The notes: generated from the sequence alone by a model not told the origin. Shown: positions 48,901-60,900, numbered from the stretch's first letter. The stretch is 64,000 bases of DNA from Hirudinaria manillensis (GCA_034509925.1 CM067537.1:4232501-4296500); one strand, 5' to 3'. Made by a program: numbers and translations.

Positions 48901-49074
48901 GCTTTCCTCACGAAAATAGGCCTATCTAGCCGAGAAAGAACGAAGACGATGACAAAGATGTCAGAAGCGGCGGAGGCAGCTTCGTTCTGGATCTGGCAAA
49001 TGAGAGGCAAGGAAACATCTTCGGATGCCACAGCGAAAGGACCGGAGAAAGCCGCCGATCTCCGGTCAGAATAA
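45964..49074 (+). CDS. Non-LTR retrotransposon polyprotein: reverse transcriptase and restriction-like endonuclease
   Basis: The frame is open from the stop before 45964 to 49074 (1036 codons). Counting V at 45991 as residue 1, RT block APGPNGVPYLLYK lies near 224, FRPISLLNVEGK near 283, VVWLDLANAYGSVPH at 351-365 with catalytic D355, and the catalytic box FMDDTT with D457-D458. A C-X2-C-X7-H-X4-C knuckle follows (C792, C795, H803, C808). The PD-(D/E)XK nuclease has RPD 901-903, E918 in ELTVPWEDR and K937-Y938. The first in-frame ATG is only near residue 94, so either translation starts without ATG or the 5' end is truncated. The N-terminal zinc-finger/Myb region usual in R2 is not visible. 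Confidence 0.93.
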   Translation, partial: YGPESHHSSVCVRVSCPGQDPPRARIRFPRGSDKESWSGLDEELKRGLKKVLKDGSVKSFSDFIYDKCVGKFGVIPAKEPQKVHESRRQRDINRLKGEKKALRRRWKMANEDEREGLSVLWEDVKRRVRDLRGAERARKRKYERRKAMRSFFSDPYKYGRSLLDPPKSGVLTVEQEKLEEHLVRTYSDLLQHEALQERLDIPAVPLPASPFCMASPSLKEVRRVVRKARNRSAPGPNGVPYLLYKRCPKTLYLLYSLVEGAWSSATIHDEWKKAEGVYIPKEKDSRDLNQFRPISLLNVEGKIFFSIMASRITEFVMANQYVDISVQKGGVPGVPGCIEHTSMIWEAIQRARRGRLSLYVVWLDLANAYGSVPHQLLWKTLEAHHVPQPVIRILQEYFNGFMMRFSTQAYTTKWVPLQVGIAMGCAISPTLFVLAMQILLKAVGSDIPEAHIGKGVYMPPIKAFMDDTTLIMNRKRVVQETLDKLDDVLGWCRMAFKPAKSRSLSLVRGKICRDAFFEVAGQRIPTVSEEPVKSLGRMFDDSLTDKSMKNAIVTQTSKGLQAIEAAPLQGRFKVWLLQFVLLPRLLWPLTIYEIGLSAVEGLERKINRHTRTWLGLPPALSSVALYSRSASLRLPLRSIVEEYKLSKIRTQWMLNNSADNRIREVNPLLRSGKKFRAQKEIDESVNILMFEEVRGPIQTDRHAVGWNHFQKWSQASSSTRGAMIGQERRRKEEQDRVTKAVQLAQQGKWTTWEDVIQRSLTWSDLWKLSPLRLAFAVRSIYDQLPSKDNLRRWGLVEDGKCGLCDGAETLHHVLSNCTYALAHGRYTWRHNQVLREVCEATKAAVTRANSRAISKQRKIYFLREGHAHLCRKRCKTPRKDILAEANDWTVAADLEGMRHYPQLLIESGKRPDMVLMSPSSDAIILVELTVPWEDRMQYSNALKAEKYADLAVDLEAKGFRVDLFLIEVGARGVVGKSTYAFLTKIGLSSRERTKTMTKMSEAAEAASFWIWQMRGKETSSDATAKGPEKAADLRSE

Positions 49075-49192
49075 ATCCACCAAAGTAATTCATCGCCCGA
49101 GAGGCGCGGAGCCGGTGACGGAAATGTCTGTTACCGCGCGCCGCTGCAAAGAAAATTTAAAGCCCAAGTCGATACTGTTGGGCGGCAGGGAT

Positions 49193-49330
49193 GACGGAAA
49201 GAAGGCCACTGAGAGTCGTAGGTGGCGTCGCTTCAGCGACTGAGTGCAGCGACGAAAGAAGCCAACGAGAGCTTTCAGTAGTCGCTCCAGTCTGGCACGT
49301 GATGGCATAAAGAGGCCAATGAGAGCCTTC
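49193..49330 (+). repeat. Threefold imperfect repeat in the retrotransposon 3' UTR
   Basis: Three related units lie at 49193, 49251 and 49304: GGAAAGAAGGCCACTGAGAG, GAAAGAAGCCAACGAGAGC and ATAAAGAGGCCAATGAGAGC. They repeat at 58- and 53-bp spacing. They may be structural units recognised by the element's own reverse transcriptase, but that is inference. Confidence 0.65.
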
Positions 49331-49505
49331 CAAAGCCTAAGCTTCGAGTCCGCACAATGGAAACCGACAGGGACATCCGGCTGATCACCGGATGCGGCCC
49401 ACCCCCGGAGAACGTCAGGGGTTTCAAAGGGCCGAAACGTTCGAAGATGGGGGACCTTCTCTGAGGATCCCTGTCGGAAAGCTCCGAGGAGGAGTTTCCA
49501 GCATC

Positions 49506-49518
49506 TATACCAATAGTT
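49506..49518 (+). repeat. Right target-site duplication of the REL retrotransposon
   Basis: Identical to 45941-45953. Confidence 0.85.
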
Positions 49519-49773
49519 TGCGTGTCAGTGTAAATATTGATGGCATTCCACTGTTCAAAAGTTCCATCACATCCTTTGCCAGTTTTAATCTGCCTCTCTG
49601 ACAATCCTAAATCTGATGTTTTCCTTGTGGCTATGTTATACTCCAAAGCTTCACCTATAAACGGAATTTTTTTGAAGACCATTTGGATTCTGATTTATTT
49701 ATTATTTGTTTTGTTAAACATATTGGAGATTCTGATATTTTCCTTATAAATTCCATTCTATCAAAAGATGCTG

Positions 49774-50417
49774 GATGCTGGAAACTCCTCCTCGGAGCTT
49801 TCCGACACACACTTCTCGAAGGACCTGATTGTGTCGCCACGTATACCGACCATGGGCAAGGGCGTATGTGCAGTTGCTGAGCACATGATGCAATGTCTCG
49901 GCTCCGTTGCAGAGTCCACATTTGGCGTCTTCTACTAACCCCCACCTCCTTAAATTGTCCTTGGAAGGCAACTGATCATAAATCGATCTTACCGCAAAGG
50001 CCAGCCGGAGCGGGTACAACTTCCATAAATCGCTCCAGGTAAGGGACCGTTGGATCACATCCTCCCAAGTTGTCCACTTACCCTGTTGTGCTAACTGTAC
50101 GGCCTTTGTGACTCGATCTTGTTCCTCTTTCTGCCTCCTCTCCTGGCCAATCATCGCACCTCTAGTCGATGAGCTGGCCTGGGACCATTTTTGGAAGTGG
50201 TTCCATCCCACTGCGTGACGGTATGTCTGGATAGGACCTCTTACTTCTTCGAACATCAGTACATTTACTGACTCGTCGATCTCTTTCTGCGCTCGGAACT
50301 TCTCTTGCTGTAGAGGGCAACCGACGACAATGCTGGAGGTAAACCCAGCCATGTCCTGGTGTGCCGATTGATTTTCCTCTCTAACCCCTCGACCGCCGAT
50401 AGACCAATCTCATAGAT
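49774..50417 (-). mobile_element. Inverted, 5'-truncated, twice-deleted copy of the REL retrotransposon
   Basis: On the minus strand this copy matches 47733-47843, then about 47990-48479, then 49473-49505 of the intact element. The first junction is near 50302. The second, near 49806, joins the knuckle-downstream coding sequence to the last 33 bp of the 3' UTR. The copy is nearly identical to the intact element, so it is young. It starts 255 bp from the intact copy in opposite orientation. It has no catalytic RT motif and cannot be autonomous. Confidence 0.88.
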
Positions 50418-51236
50418 GTGTATTGTTTCCTTTTGATGATGGATTTGTTGCATTTCCATGGTTGCACCAACAAAATATTATGGAATTGGATTTTTGTCAA
50501 ATTTTTTATTATTATGCTATTTTTGTTACTAAAAATTCACACTTGGTGAGAAAAATATGTCACTATATTATATGTGTTAGCTGATTATATCTGAAAAATG
50601 GCTTTTGTCATGGTCGAATTACAAACTGACTAAGTTGATTATTTGCCATCTTCTCGATTGAATGTTTACCCCAATGACATTACTTCAAAATTAAGGATAC
50701 GACTAAATTAATTTTAATCTTAATTTTTAATCTTACAATGATATTCACATACAACAAGTATGTATGAGGTGTCATGATTCAGGTAGGGAGGACGACTGTG
50801 TTCCAATGCTGAGGTACGTCTATTTGATGATTGCATTCTAAATTAACACTTCCTAAAATAACAATTACAATAAAAATTTCTAAGCTTGTTTTGTGATTAA
50901 GAAATGCAATTTGATACCACAGAAAGGATAGGATGCTGTTTTGGATGAACCATCAAAGTCATTTAATTCCAGCATCTCATCCCCTTCCACTCATTTTCAG
51001 AAGTTACCGTCACCAACTTCAGCTTCGTCTTGGTCATGCTCATCCCCATTATCTCGCAATTTTCATTCCTTGATATCCTCGTTGTCTAACTCATGTATGT
51101 TGACTTCTCACTCACATCTTTCATTCCCGAAAAAATGCCTTTGGGCAATCTTAGTTGTTTGATGTGATGTTTGATGGGTGAAAAGGCTATACTCGTGGAA
51201 ATTTCTGAAGTAACTAATTTTTTTTGTGTATTTCAG
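50418..51236. other. Stretch with a serine-rich/acid-rich frame, undecided
   Basis: 50941-51160 is open in one plus frame (Ser-rich) and reads Asp/Glu-rich with stops on the minus strand. It may be an exon, or a decayed N-terminus of a DNA transposon. Nothing else was recognised. Confidence 0.3.
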
Positions 51237-51237
51237 G

Positions 51238-51324
51238 GGTATTAAAAATAACCCAAGTACTACTGCCACCAAACAAGGTTTGCGACAGTGGTTTGCAAAT
51301 GCCCGAGACAGTTTCCGGAAGTAG
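51238..51324 (+). CDS. Candidate terminal exon of an unknown gene
   Basis: A good acceptor (TTTTTTGTGTATTTCAG) at 51236 is followed by an open frame reading GIKNNPSTTATKQGLRQWFA and NARDSFRK, then a stop at 51322-51324 and an AATAAA about 20 nt later. The WFxNAR pattern resembles recognition helix 3 of some homeodomains (WFQNARAKFR), but one short exon cannot prove this. No convincing upstream exon in the right phase was found. Confidence 0.35.
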   Translation, partial: GIKNNPSTTATKQGLRQWFANARDSFRK

Positions 51325-51420
51325 AAAGAAAATTGTCAAGTATTTCTCAATAAACATTTTATATACTGGCAAGCATTTGCTTCCAAATCAACCAATATTG
51401 TTAATTGGCAAACAATAATT

Positions 51421-51640
51421 TTGGGTGGGCTACGAGTCGTTAACGTATGGGGTTCTGGTTGGAAACATGCGGGATTCTAACGGGTAACGGGGGAGCCTAG
51501 CGGGCAACGTGTAGGATTCTGATGGGTAACGTGCGGTATTTCGGCTGGGCTACTCGCACTCAAAATGACGGGTACCCATCATCCATCTTTTGTGGGCCCC
51601 AACTTTTAGACCATACGGATTCCTTACGCGCCCCGCTTGT
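51421..51640 (+). repeat. GC-rich patch with imperfect GGGTAACG repeats
   Basis: It contains GGGTAACGGGG, GGGCAACGTG and GGGTAACGTGCGG, plus GACGGGTACCC, in an otherwise AT-rich region, 300-500 bp before the PDI-like start codon. A similar patch (CGGGTACC, CGGGTATC) lies at 19735-19860 upstream of COPE. It could be promoter-associated or part of a repeat. Confidence 0.4.
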
Positions 51641-51935
51641 TTATGTTTGCTGGGATTTAATCTTGTTTATAAATTGTTACATTTAATTATACAAATTTAA
51701 TTTTTAATTAAACAATATTTAATTAGAAAGCCATATAATTTTTTATACAATAAATGTTTATTTGTTATTTATCTTTGTAAGCTTTACATTAACTTAACTT
51801 TTAAATAAAGGTTAGCCCCACCCTCTGTATATCAAAGTATTTTACGAATAATTAAACGTTCTACTTTGGGACTTATTTTATCTCCAGCCTTATATTATAT
51901 GTTTAACTCAGACAGGAAAGTTAATCCGATCGGAA

Positions 51936-54900
51936 ATGATATTCGGTATTGGTCCGCTTAAAGGGCAGGCGTTTTGTTTTGCTTTAGCATTTTCTCTCGC
52001 ATCCTTTCAAGCATCGAATATAATCTCACTTAATAAAAGTGATGATTTTTACAATAATGGCCAGGGGCGCGCGCAGTTTGTGCTTTTTTACACTTCTTGG
52101 TAAGTGTAACACTGAATAATTTTATGAAAATTCCTTGCCACGTTTTGATTTTTTTGTTTTGCTGTACACTTCGCTAAAGACTCATAAATATACTTAATTT
52201 GCACAATATTATTTTTTTCTTGAAAATTTCCAACGACACCTAGAATTTGTGTGTGTGAAAGTTAATCAAAATATAAGAACTGCTTGTAAATAATCAGAAG
52301 TGCTTATATTTGTTTTGCAATTAATTTCAATTCTGTTACAGGTGTGGACATTGCTTGAAAGTTAGACCCATTTTTGAAAAGTTAGCTGAAAGATATAATC
52401 ATGGAAATTATAATAAAATAGCCATTTTTTTGAAAGTTAGATTTGCTTTCTTCTGTAGAACCTAGTAATGCAGTAAGTATGTAAATAAGTAAACATTTAA
52501 TAATATGGAACATCATATGGTAAATTACATACATGGAGTACATTGCATTTCATAAATTTGAAAAATCGGGTTCAAGAACATTCACACCATTTCTACCTTT
52601 TAAAATTATGTTTTGATTTTCATCAAAATGTTATTTATAGCATTCATAAGAAAGCATTTTATTTAAACAAATTTTTGCAGTTATGATGGGGTCACCACTC
52701 ATCTTTATCTTTGCTGGCTTACAAGGGGAAAATTGAATCCTCCAGATTGATCAAAATAAACCACTTATATTTTCCATATATGTGTAATACAAAAATTATT
52801 CAAATTTAGTCAAAGCTTCAAACATAATTCTATCATAACATTTGAAATATGTGATATCCATAATAAGCTGGCATTTCTTGAAGTTTTAATTAGCAACACT
52901 GAATACAGCCTCTAAGACTCTTGGTGGTCTTCTTACATTGTCCTTGCCACATAAATTTATTCATTTGGACCCCATATTTTATTCACCATGGCAGCTAGGA
53001 GATAGAAACTCTGTGAACTGGCCATTGATCTTTCCCTTGAAGATAAACAAGTGGGCATCCATAGTGGTTAGTTAGTCTGTGGCTGGCTAATCTATATTGC
53101 ACATCCCACACATATTAGCCAATGAATTGTCTTCTGCCATGCCTTCTAAAGACTTCTTTGACCCTTCAACTGACAGATCTAGAATGAGCCTCCATGAGCA
53201 TGTGTTCTTATTTTAGAGTGTTTGTATTCTTCCAAGATGGACCATAGTAACAGTCTCAGACTCCAGTTATAGAGGGCAAATCTATATTGAAGAACACATC
53301 CCTGAAAATGAAAATTCCCCCTGACCTAAGAAAGACCCTTGGGCATAACAGGTTTGAGAGACAAATGACATCTGGCAAGCCATTCAGTTTGTCCAAAATT
53401 TTATGCAAAATCTGCTCCCCACGATCAAGGTTGAGTCATGTTTAGGGCATGTATACACCCTAGGAATATTGGACCAGCTACTTTCAGTAGGGTCTGCATC
53501 ATCAGTAAGAGCAGGATATTGGAAGTTGTGCACCCCAAAAGGAATAGGTTGTCAGTGTATCTAGGGTTGAGCAGCCATGTATTTTCTTTAAAAAAATTTT
53601 TCATGTCTGTCAGTGCTGCTTTTGCTTTATGCTTTATGTTTATGAAGCACATAACTTCTTACTCAAAGAGGAATGTCAATGCAGGAAGATTGAATTCAAA
53701 TTGATTATCCAGCAGGGTGGTAAAAAAATTTTGTTTTCTTTAGAACCCACCATTATGATCTAACATAAGTAGTACTTATTACCTTTTCTGCTGTGTTATT
53801 CACAACTGTGAATGACTAAACTATTTTTTGTTTTCTAGCAGGATAAACCTCATAGGAAACAATGTCATTTTAAAGTTATTTTGAGGGGAATTTTATGGAA
53901 TGGCCAGAGTGTTCTCCAGATTTAAATTGACAATATTATATCATTGTCAATGATGTGAACATTTTGATCTTTAAAAGATTAGATTCTATTTGTTGCCATA
54001 GGCATTAATAGATTAAATCTTTGAAATACCACTGAACATCACAGAAATTTTGTTTGGAGTTTCATTCATATTCAGATTTGACATTTCAAATTTTACAATA
54101 ATCCATTGAAACATTAAGTGAAGACAGAAGTGTGAAATATTTGAAACTCTGAGTTAAGTAATTTATAATCACATGAGCTACTTCAATTATGCCAAAAATT
54201 AGAACTTTATTTTTCATTAATTATCATGAATCTTGGAGTGTTTTTTTATGAATAAAGTAGCTCTTGATGTTTCATCTTCCTAAGAAGCAGCAACTCAGAA
54301 GAAATTATCACAATGTAAATACAAGAACATAAAAATACATAATATAATAGAATCCTTAATGCCTGATATTTAAAATTTATTGTTATTTTCAAAAAAGGAA
54401 AGTACAAGGTTTATAAGACAAAACTTTTACAAAGACTAAGTTGATGCCTGTAATTATAATCTGTAAAAATCATTCTAGTCACCATAAATAAAAAAACTTT
54501 TTCATGAAATTTTAAGACTTTAATAGACTTTTTGGGTTGACAATAAAAAGTTGTATTTTATTTTTATTGTTTGTGTCATTGGCAACCTAATATATAAAAA
54601 CGTATTTCAGGTGGATTGTGATGATTTCAAATTATTGTGCTATGACCTTAATGTTGTAAAGTATCCCACGTAAGTTGATTAACAAATTCTAATGTGATCT
54701 AGGAAATAAAAAAATTAAAATCACTTTGGCAGATTACAATACTTTTGGAATAGTCATGAAAGGAGTATCATTTTTAAAGGAACAAAATCCTTCATTAGTA
54801 TGTACTTGTTTGTTGAAAAAATGTTAAGAAAATGGCCTCCTGTTGATAATCCCACTTACACATTATACCCATCAACACCTTATCTGGTTAGGACTTTTGA

Positions 54901-57900
54901 TTATTCACTTTGTTGGATATGAAAATATTTCAAGGATTGAAAAATCCATATTTTATAGGTATCAAACATACTAATGCATATGATATATTTATACTTGAAA
55001 TATAGTGATACAGTGCTCTTCTTAAATTTGGCCCAGATTCGAGAATCACACAATTTCTATCTCAATATTTAAAATCATCTTGTAATTTTCATAAAAATGC
55101 TATTTATAGCATTCACATGAAAATAATTAATATTCAATAAAATTTGATTTTTATATGAATGTTAACAAGATACCACCAACAAAAGCATTTGATATTGTTT
55201 TCAGAGTTTCTAAATTAGAGCATGGGGTCACTATTCTGTTGCATAAAATAAATTTGTATTATAGTTTTCACAAAGGTTCTCATTAGCATAATATCTATAA
55301 TATGGCTTGATATCATTACTGATGATTTTATAATAAAAGTACTGATAGTTAACATTATTATAGAGGGTTGCTGTTATATGTATTTGTATTTATCCAATTT
55401 TTTGAGTGTCATTATATGTATTGATGTATATGACTTCTTAACTGATTTATATAGTGTCTTCATCTTAGAGCAGTGCATGGTGGATCAGACTGGTTATTGA
55501 ACATGATTCATAATGGCTCATTGCCATTACTGCTGCATATAGAAATATTACCCATTTGGCAACTTTTACACCAATTTAAGTAATTTAACAGTATTGAAAA
55601 GAGACAAATTTATATCTTCAATTTCTGAAATATCTATGAATATGAAACTCTATAAACTTTGGAGCTATTATTTGATTGAAGGTTGTGAAGCACATACTTC
55701 TCCTGGAAGATCACAAAAAACTTGATGAATGTCTGCAGTGAAGTCCTTTGTGGAGCTTCTAACAGCTACACCCTAGACTTGAAAAATAGCCCAAATTTTG
55801 AAAAAATTGGATCAACCATACTCAAATGTCTTCATCCCATTATATAAGTGAAAGGATATGAAAAGAATATTTTTTGAAGTTTGGAACTGTTATTTGAATG
55901 AAGGAGTATCAACACAAGCCACTTCTGACAGAAAAACAAAAAGATCCCACTAAATTAGGCAAAAGAGATATTGAGTTTGGAGATGAGATTGGACTCATTT
56001 TTCTAATGAAAAGAAATTAAATTCAGATGGTTAACACAGCTTCAAATCAAATATTATTGGTCAAAGGACCCCAAAAACATTTTAAAGTAATTTTAGAGGT
56101 GGTTCAATAATGGTCTCAGCTGGCATTTCCTCTCTGGGTTCTTCTGAACTTTGTCTTCTTAGAGGAGAAGCAGATCTCATCAAAATGTACTCAAATTCTA
56201 AAAAATATCTGCTTCCATTTTTTTACAAATTTAGAAATGAATCAGTCTTATCGTGGCTTGGCAATGTCCCTCTACAGTCATTAAGATTGACCAAAACTTT
56301 TTTTCAGGGAAGAAATTTGGAAGTTCTCAAATGGCCATCTAATTCTCCAGACTTGAACCTGACTTTGAATTCATTAAAATAGAATTCAGGAATTAATTGT
56401 TATGAAAGACAATTAAATTCATTATTGACTTCAATATAAATTATGATTTGAATGTTTGGAACTAATAAATTTGAAAATTTATGCCCCATAGTGATGATCA
56501 ACAAGGGACCCTGCACCCCTACCCAAACTCTGCTCAAACTATACCTTATAAAGGCTTTTTTTGCTCTCCCAGCCCCTATTAAACCCAGCACATGAAATTG
56601 ACCTATGATTGATCACTACCCCATATTTAATTTTGTTTATTTTCAGTGTTTTGTTGAATTCTCACAAAATATTGATCTCAGTTCAATAAATTTCATAAAT
56701 ATGTCAATCTAATGTTTTGTTATTATCTAGAAAAAATTGGTTCATACAATCAAATTACTAATGCTATCAACAAAATATGTACCTGGACCAAATATATGAA
56801 GACCACTGTATATACACAGATAATTTTATTAATTTTAATTTATTTTAGATGAGCAAGTTTCAACTGACATCACATGATTTCAAAGACACCATTTCTTTGA
56901 TGAAATATAACTTTATTAAATTTTATGTTCCGTGGTGCAGTCATTGTCAAGCAATGTCAGCCGCTTGGAGAAATTTGAGAAACGATTACATCGGTTCAAT
57001 GTTAGTCAATATTGCTGAGGTAATTTGATTTTTGAACTATCTGTAGACTCAAATGAGTCTCTATAAAAAATATGCAAGGCTTTGATATTGTAAATGAAAT
57101 TTCTTTTTAAATGCCTCATTTTTTTGATCTCGTGATTCTTTACTAATGAGCCATTTTTGGAGTATCTACAGTGCTTGTCATAAGGTAGGGACACTAATGC
57201 TTTTAACCATAATTTTCTTGACACAAGTCAAAAAACCCAAAGTATGATAAAAAATGAAAATTGGTGACCCCTTTTATGGAAGAAAAAAATCTTTACTTAA
57301 TCTTTTACTTTTACAAAATTTACTTTTCCAGTTAAAACAAACGTTTAAAATATAAAATAAAGCCAAGAATGTGTTTTGTCACTCTTTTTTTTGAATTACT
57401 TCCTGAACTTGATCTTTCATTGATTATAAGAAGAATTTCAGTCTCTTATTGTCCAACTTTATCCACTCCTCACTCTGAGCCTTTTTCCAATTTCAAAGCG
57501 CTAGTTTTTGGCCTAACATTAGAATATACTTGATTATTGAGCAATCCCCATATATTTCTGATAGGACCACTTCAAGATACTGATATTGTTCTTTTGGAAT
57601 ATAACCTTTTTAGGTATTGAGGTATGGATTGAACCATTATTTTGTTAAAAGATAACCTTACCCATTTGAAATCTACTATATAGGTGGTATTTGTTTAGAA
57701 TTTAAACACATTTTGAGGAATTTTGTTTGTTAAAGATAAGACCACCACATCTCATGAACCAAGAGAAGAAATGGCAGCCCAGGCAATGACCTCCAAAATT
57801 TCATTTTAAGAATGATTTTGGAGACTTCTGACATTGTGCCAATAATATTTGAACCCATATGGACTTAAAATGTTTTTCTTCTGAAAAATTGCAATGCTCC

Positions 57901-60900
57901 AATTTACCTCCAAATTCATAATCTTCTTGAGCCAATTCAATCGAATCTTTTGTGATCTTCTATCAAGAATGGCTTTTGCTGGCTCTTTCTAAATTTGAAA
58001 AATTGGCTCCTCCAAAGGTATGTAGATACATATTGGAGACTGGCCTAAATTCAATTTAAACTTTTTTCAAGCCCCAATACACATTTTATTCAGCCCTGAG
58101 ACAATCTCTAAAATCATCAGCATAAATCCTCACCTAAACATTTAGGATCCCCATTCCAGCACCTCTCCAGTTTACTGCAAATACTGTGATCAACCCCTCC
58201 TGACTTCCTGCATTATCAAAGGGATTGTTTTGCTTCATCCATTTGTGAATGTCAGGCTTGTTGCACTTTTTCACTTTGAACTCGTGGAAAAAGTCTAATC
58301 CCAAGGTATCCAAAATTACCACCATATCGCACACAATGTATTGCTACCCAAGCCAGGTCAGGAATTCTTGTTCATTCGCTGCTGGAATTCTGGGTTCCAA
58401 TCTCATGTTGTATCCTTTCCTTTTGATGTTAGTTGCATGTGGATCAAGGCGTCATGTCTGGCGTGACAAGGGCTATCAGTTTTGCGACAATTCTGCATAA
58501 TGTGGCCCAGTGATTCTGTTACACCACAGCCAGCATCACATGCTGTAATTTGTAATTACAGTTGGATATTTCCTTGCTGAGGACACCAGCACGGACCTTC
58601 ATGCACTGTAGAAACTGATGGGTTGGCATCCTGCTAACACTGTCTATCAGCCACTTGCTGAGGACTGCACCATCAATGAAGTACTTCAAGCCATAGTTGT
58701 TGACAATTTTATACAACTGTTAGGCTGTATCCAGATGGTGTGACAGTTGAACTTCGTTGCCCTTCTTCACTTGCAGCCTTCCAAATCTTCTAACCTGTTG
58801 CAAAACCTTTGTTAATCATCTTATTCTAACCTTGGAGATCCATCATCTTAATTGGAGAACCCCTATTTCTCTAAAACCAACAGAGCATTCTCCCTTGCAA
58901 GCTTCGCAAACAAGAATTCTCTTCTGATGATAATCCAGTTTTTGAGATCTTCCTGATATGTAGTTGGTTCTATAACTATCTGGATTCTTTAAAAATCACC
59001 TGGTAACATTTCTGGAGCATTTAAATCCTTTTTGAAATTCCAGAAAACAACTAATTTAGTTCATTTAGTGCCTTAATTTGTCCTTTATTTCACCAAGATG
59101 TCTTCCAGAACCCATTTATAATATGCCTAGCTAAAATTTTTTTATATCAAATAATTACTTAACATTGCCCTTTACATAAAGATCTTTATTATATTAGGCC
59201 CTTGTAATGGTCGATGTTATAAAATACTATTTCCTGCACAGGAAGAGACATCATCCCTAATCTTTGTAATGCCTCTTGAACAACATCAAAGAGATTTTTC
59301 CATGGAGTTTCATTCATATTCAAATTTTACTTCACAAATCTATTGAAATTTTATTAAATGAGAATAGAAGCATGAAATAATTGAAACTTTGAGCAGTTAC
59401 ATGCAATGGTTTTATGCAAAACTTCATGACTGAAGAAAAATTGCAAAATTTTAGTCCCTGTCTCAACCTTATGACAGTGTATTAACACCTTGGGTCAGTG
59501 CCCTTTATAAGTCTAGTCATTTGTTTCACCAATAAGGATATTTGACATCTTTACTGGAAATCATTAAAAATCTCTGCATGATAAATAAATTTTCCAAGGC
59601 TTTGCTATCACAAATGAGTTTTCTTTTGAAATATCTCTTTTTTGATCTCTTGATTTGTGACCACTCATACTAATCACTGGCAACAGCAATTGATGAGACA
59701 GTCTTTCTGTCCTGCCACAGAGTGGTGTCTTCCATCGAGCCTCATTTCCAAAAATCATTGGAAGAGCAATTGGAACAAACTAGGGCAACCATATGTTGAA
59801 AATATCCTTGCAGTCTTTATTCCTGCACAGGAAGAGACATCATCCCTAATCTTTCTTAGTTTCTTAGTGGGTCCATTTTCTCCCTTGGCCCTTTGTCCAT
59901 GTACACAATGTGTATTTTCTTATTGGACAGCAAAACAATGTGATGTGTTTGGCTAATAAAAAAAAAGAATCCTGTTTTGGCATTTTCAAAGAGCCAATCC
60001 TTAAAGTTTTGATATTCTAATGTAAGCATGCAGTACATGGGATATGTTTAAACATTTGGCTCAGGAGCCAAGGCAAAATGGTTTAAATTACTCGGGAGCT
60101 CAGGGCTCAAAGGGTTAACTTCTTGTTTTATAAGTTAGTTTGCCATATCTCATTAAACATTATTTATAAATGTTAATATAAAATATTTTCAAACAAAAGG
60201 TTGACTGCATAAAGTGCAGTGACATTTGTAAGGATCAGGGCATCATAGGATATCCTTCATTAGTAATATTCAAGGATGGAAATGTTGTTAGTTTCACGTT
60301 TATTGAATTTTTTATTGATTGTTTGGTAAACAAAAAATAAGAATTAATTGTGAAATTTGAAAAATAGTCTTATACTTCAACTGTCCACATTGGCTTGTAG
60401 GTATCCCAGTATTTTGGTGAAAGGGATTACGATTCATTAAAAAAATTGATAAAATTAGTTACAAGCATTGAGGAATTGAAATTACATTCCAAAGAAGCTA
60501 GAGATGAGGATATTGGTAATCCGTTGAATCTTTGAAACATCTGGCAATTGATAACATTGCAAAAACTTTGCAGATGCCATTGCTCTTGGGGATGAATTTG
60601 AATTGCTTGAATCAAATTTTAGAATCGAGATTGAATTTAAAACACACTTTGTTTTGTACTTTAATGCATCATGTCCATACTACGGTACATTAAGAGAAGA
60701 CTGGACTGAACTTCGGAAGATGTTTGTGCATTCAAAGACCCTAACAATATCACAAGTAATGCTTTCTAATATATATTTGGATTATTGAAAATGTCTTAGC
60801 TCTTCTCAAAACTGGAATTTCTCAATTTGTTTAGGTAAATTGCCCAATGCAAGGTAAGCTTTGTCAAGAAGAGGGAATTAACACTTTTCCATCTATTTTG

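Larger units (their letters stand above)
45954..49505 (+). mobile_element. REL-endonuclease non-LTR retrotransposon (R2/NeSL/HERO-like), near intact
   Basis: A 3552-bp insertion bounded by a perfect 13-bp duplication. It has one long ORF, a 431-bp 3' untranslated region with no poly-A tail, and an abrupt end at GAGTTTCCAGCATC. It is much more GC-rich than its surroundings and has an undamaged frame, so it looks recent. Clade assignment between R2, NeSL and HERO needs a tree. Elements of this type carry one ORF with RT, a zinc knuckle and a type II restriction-like endonuclease, and integrate by target-primed reverse transcription. Confidence 0.9.
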
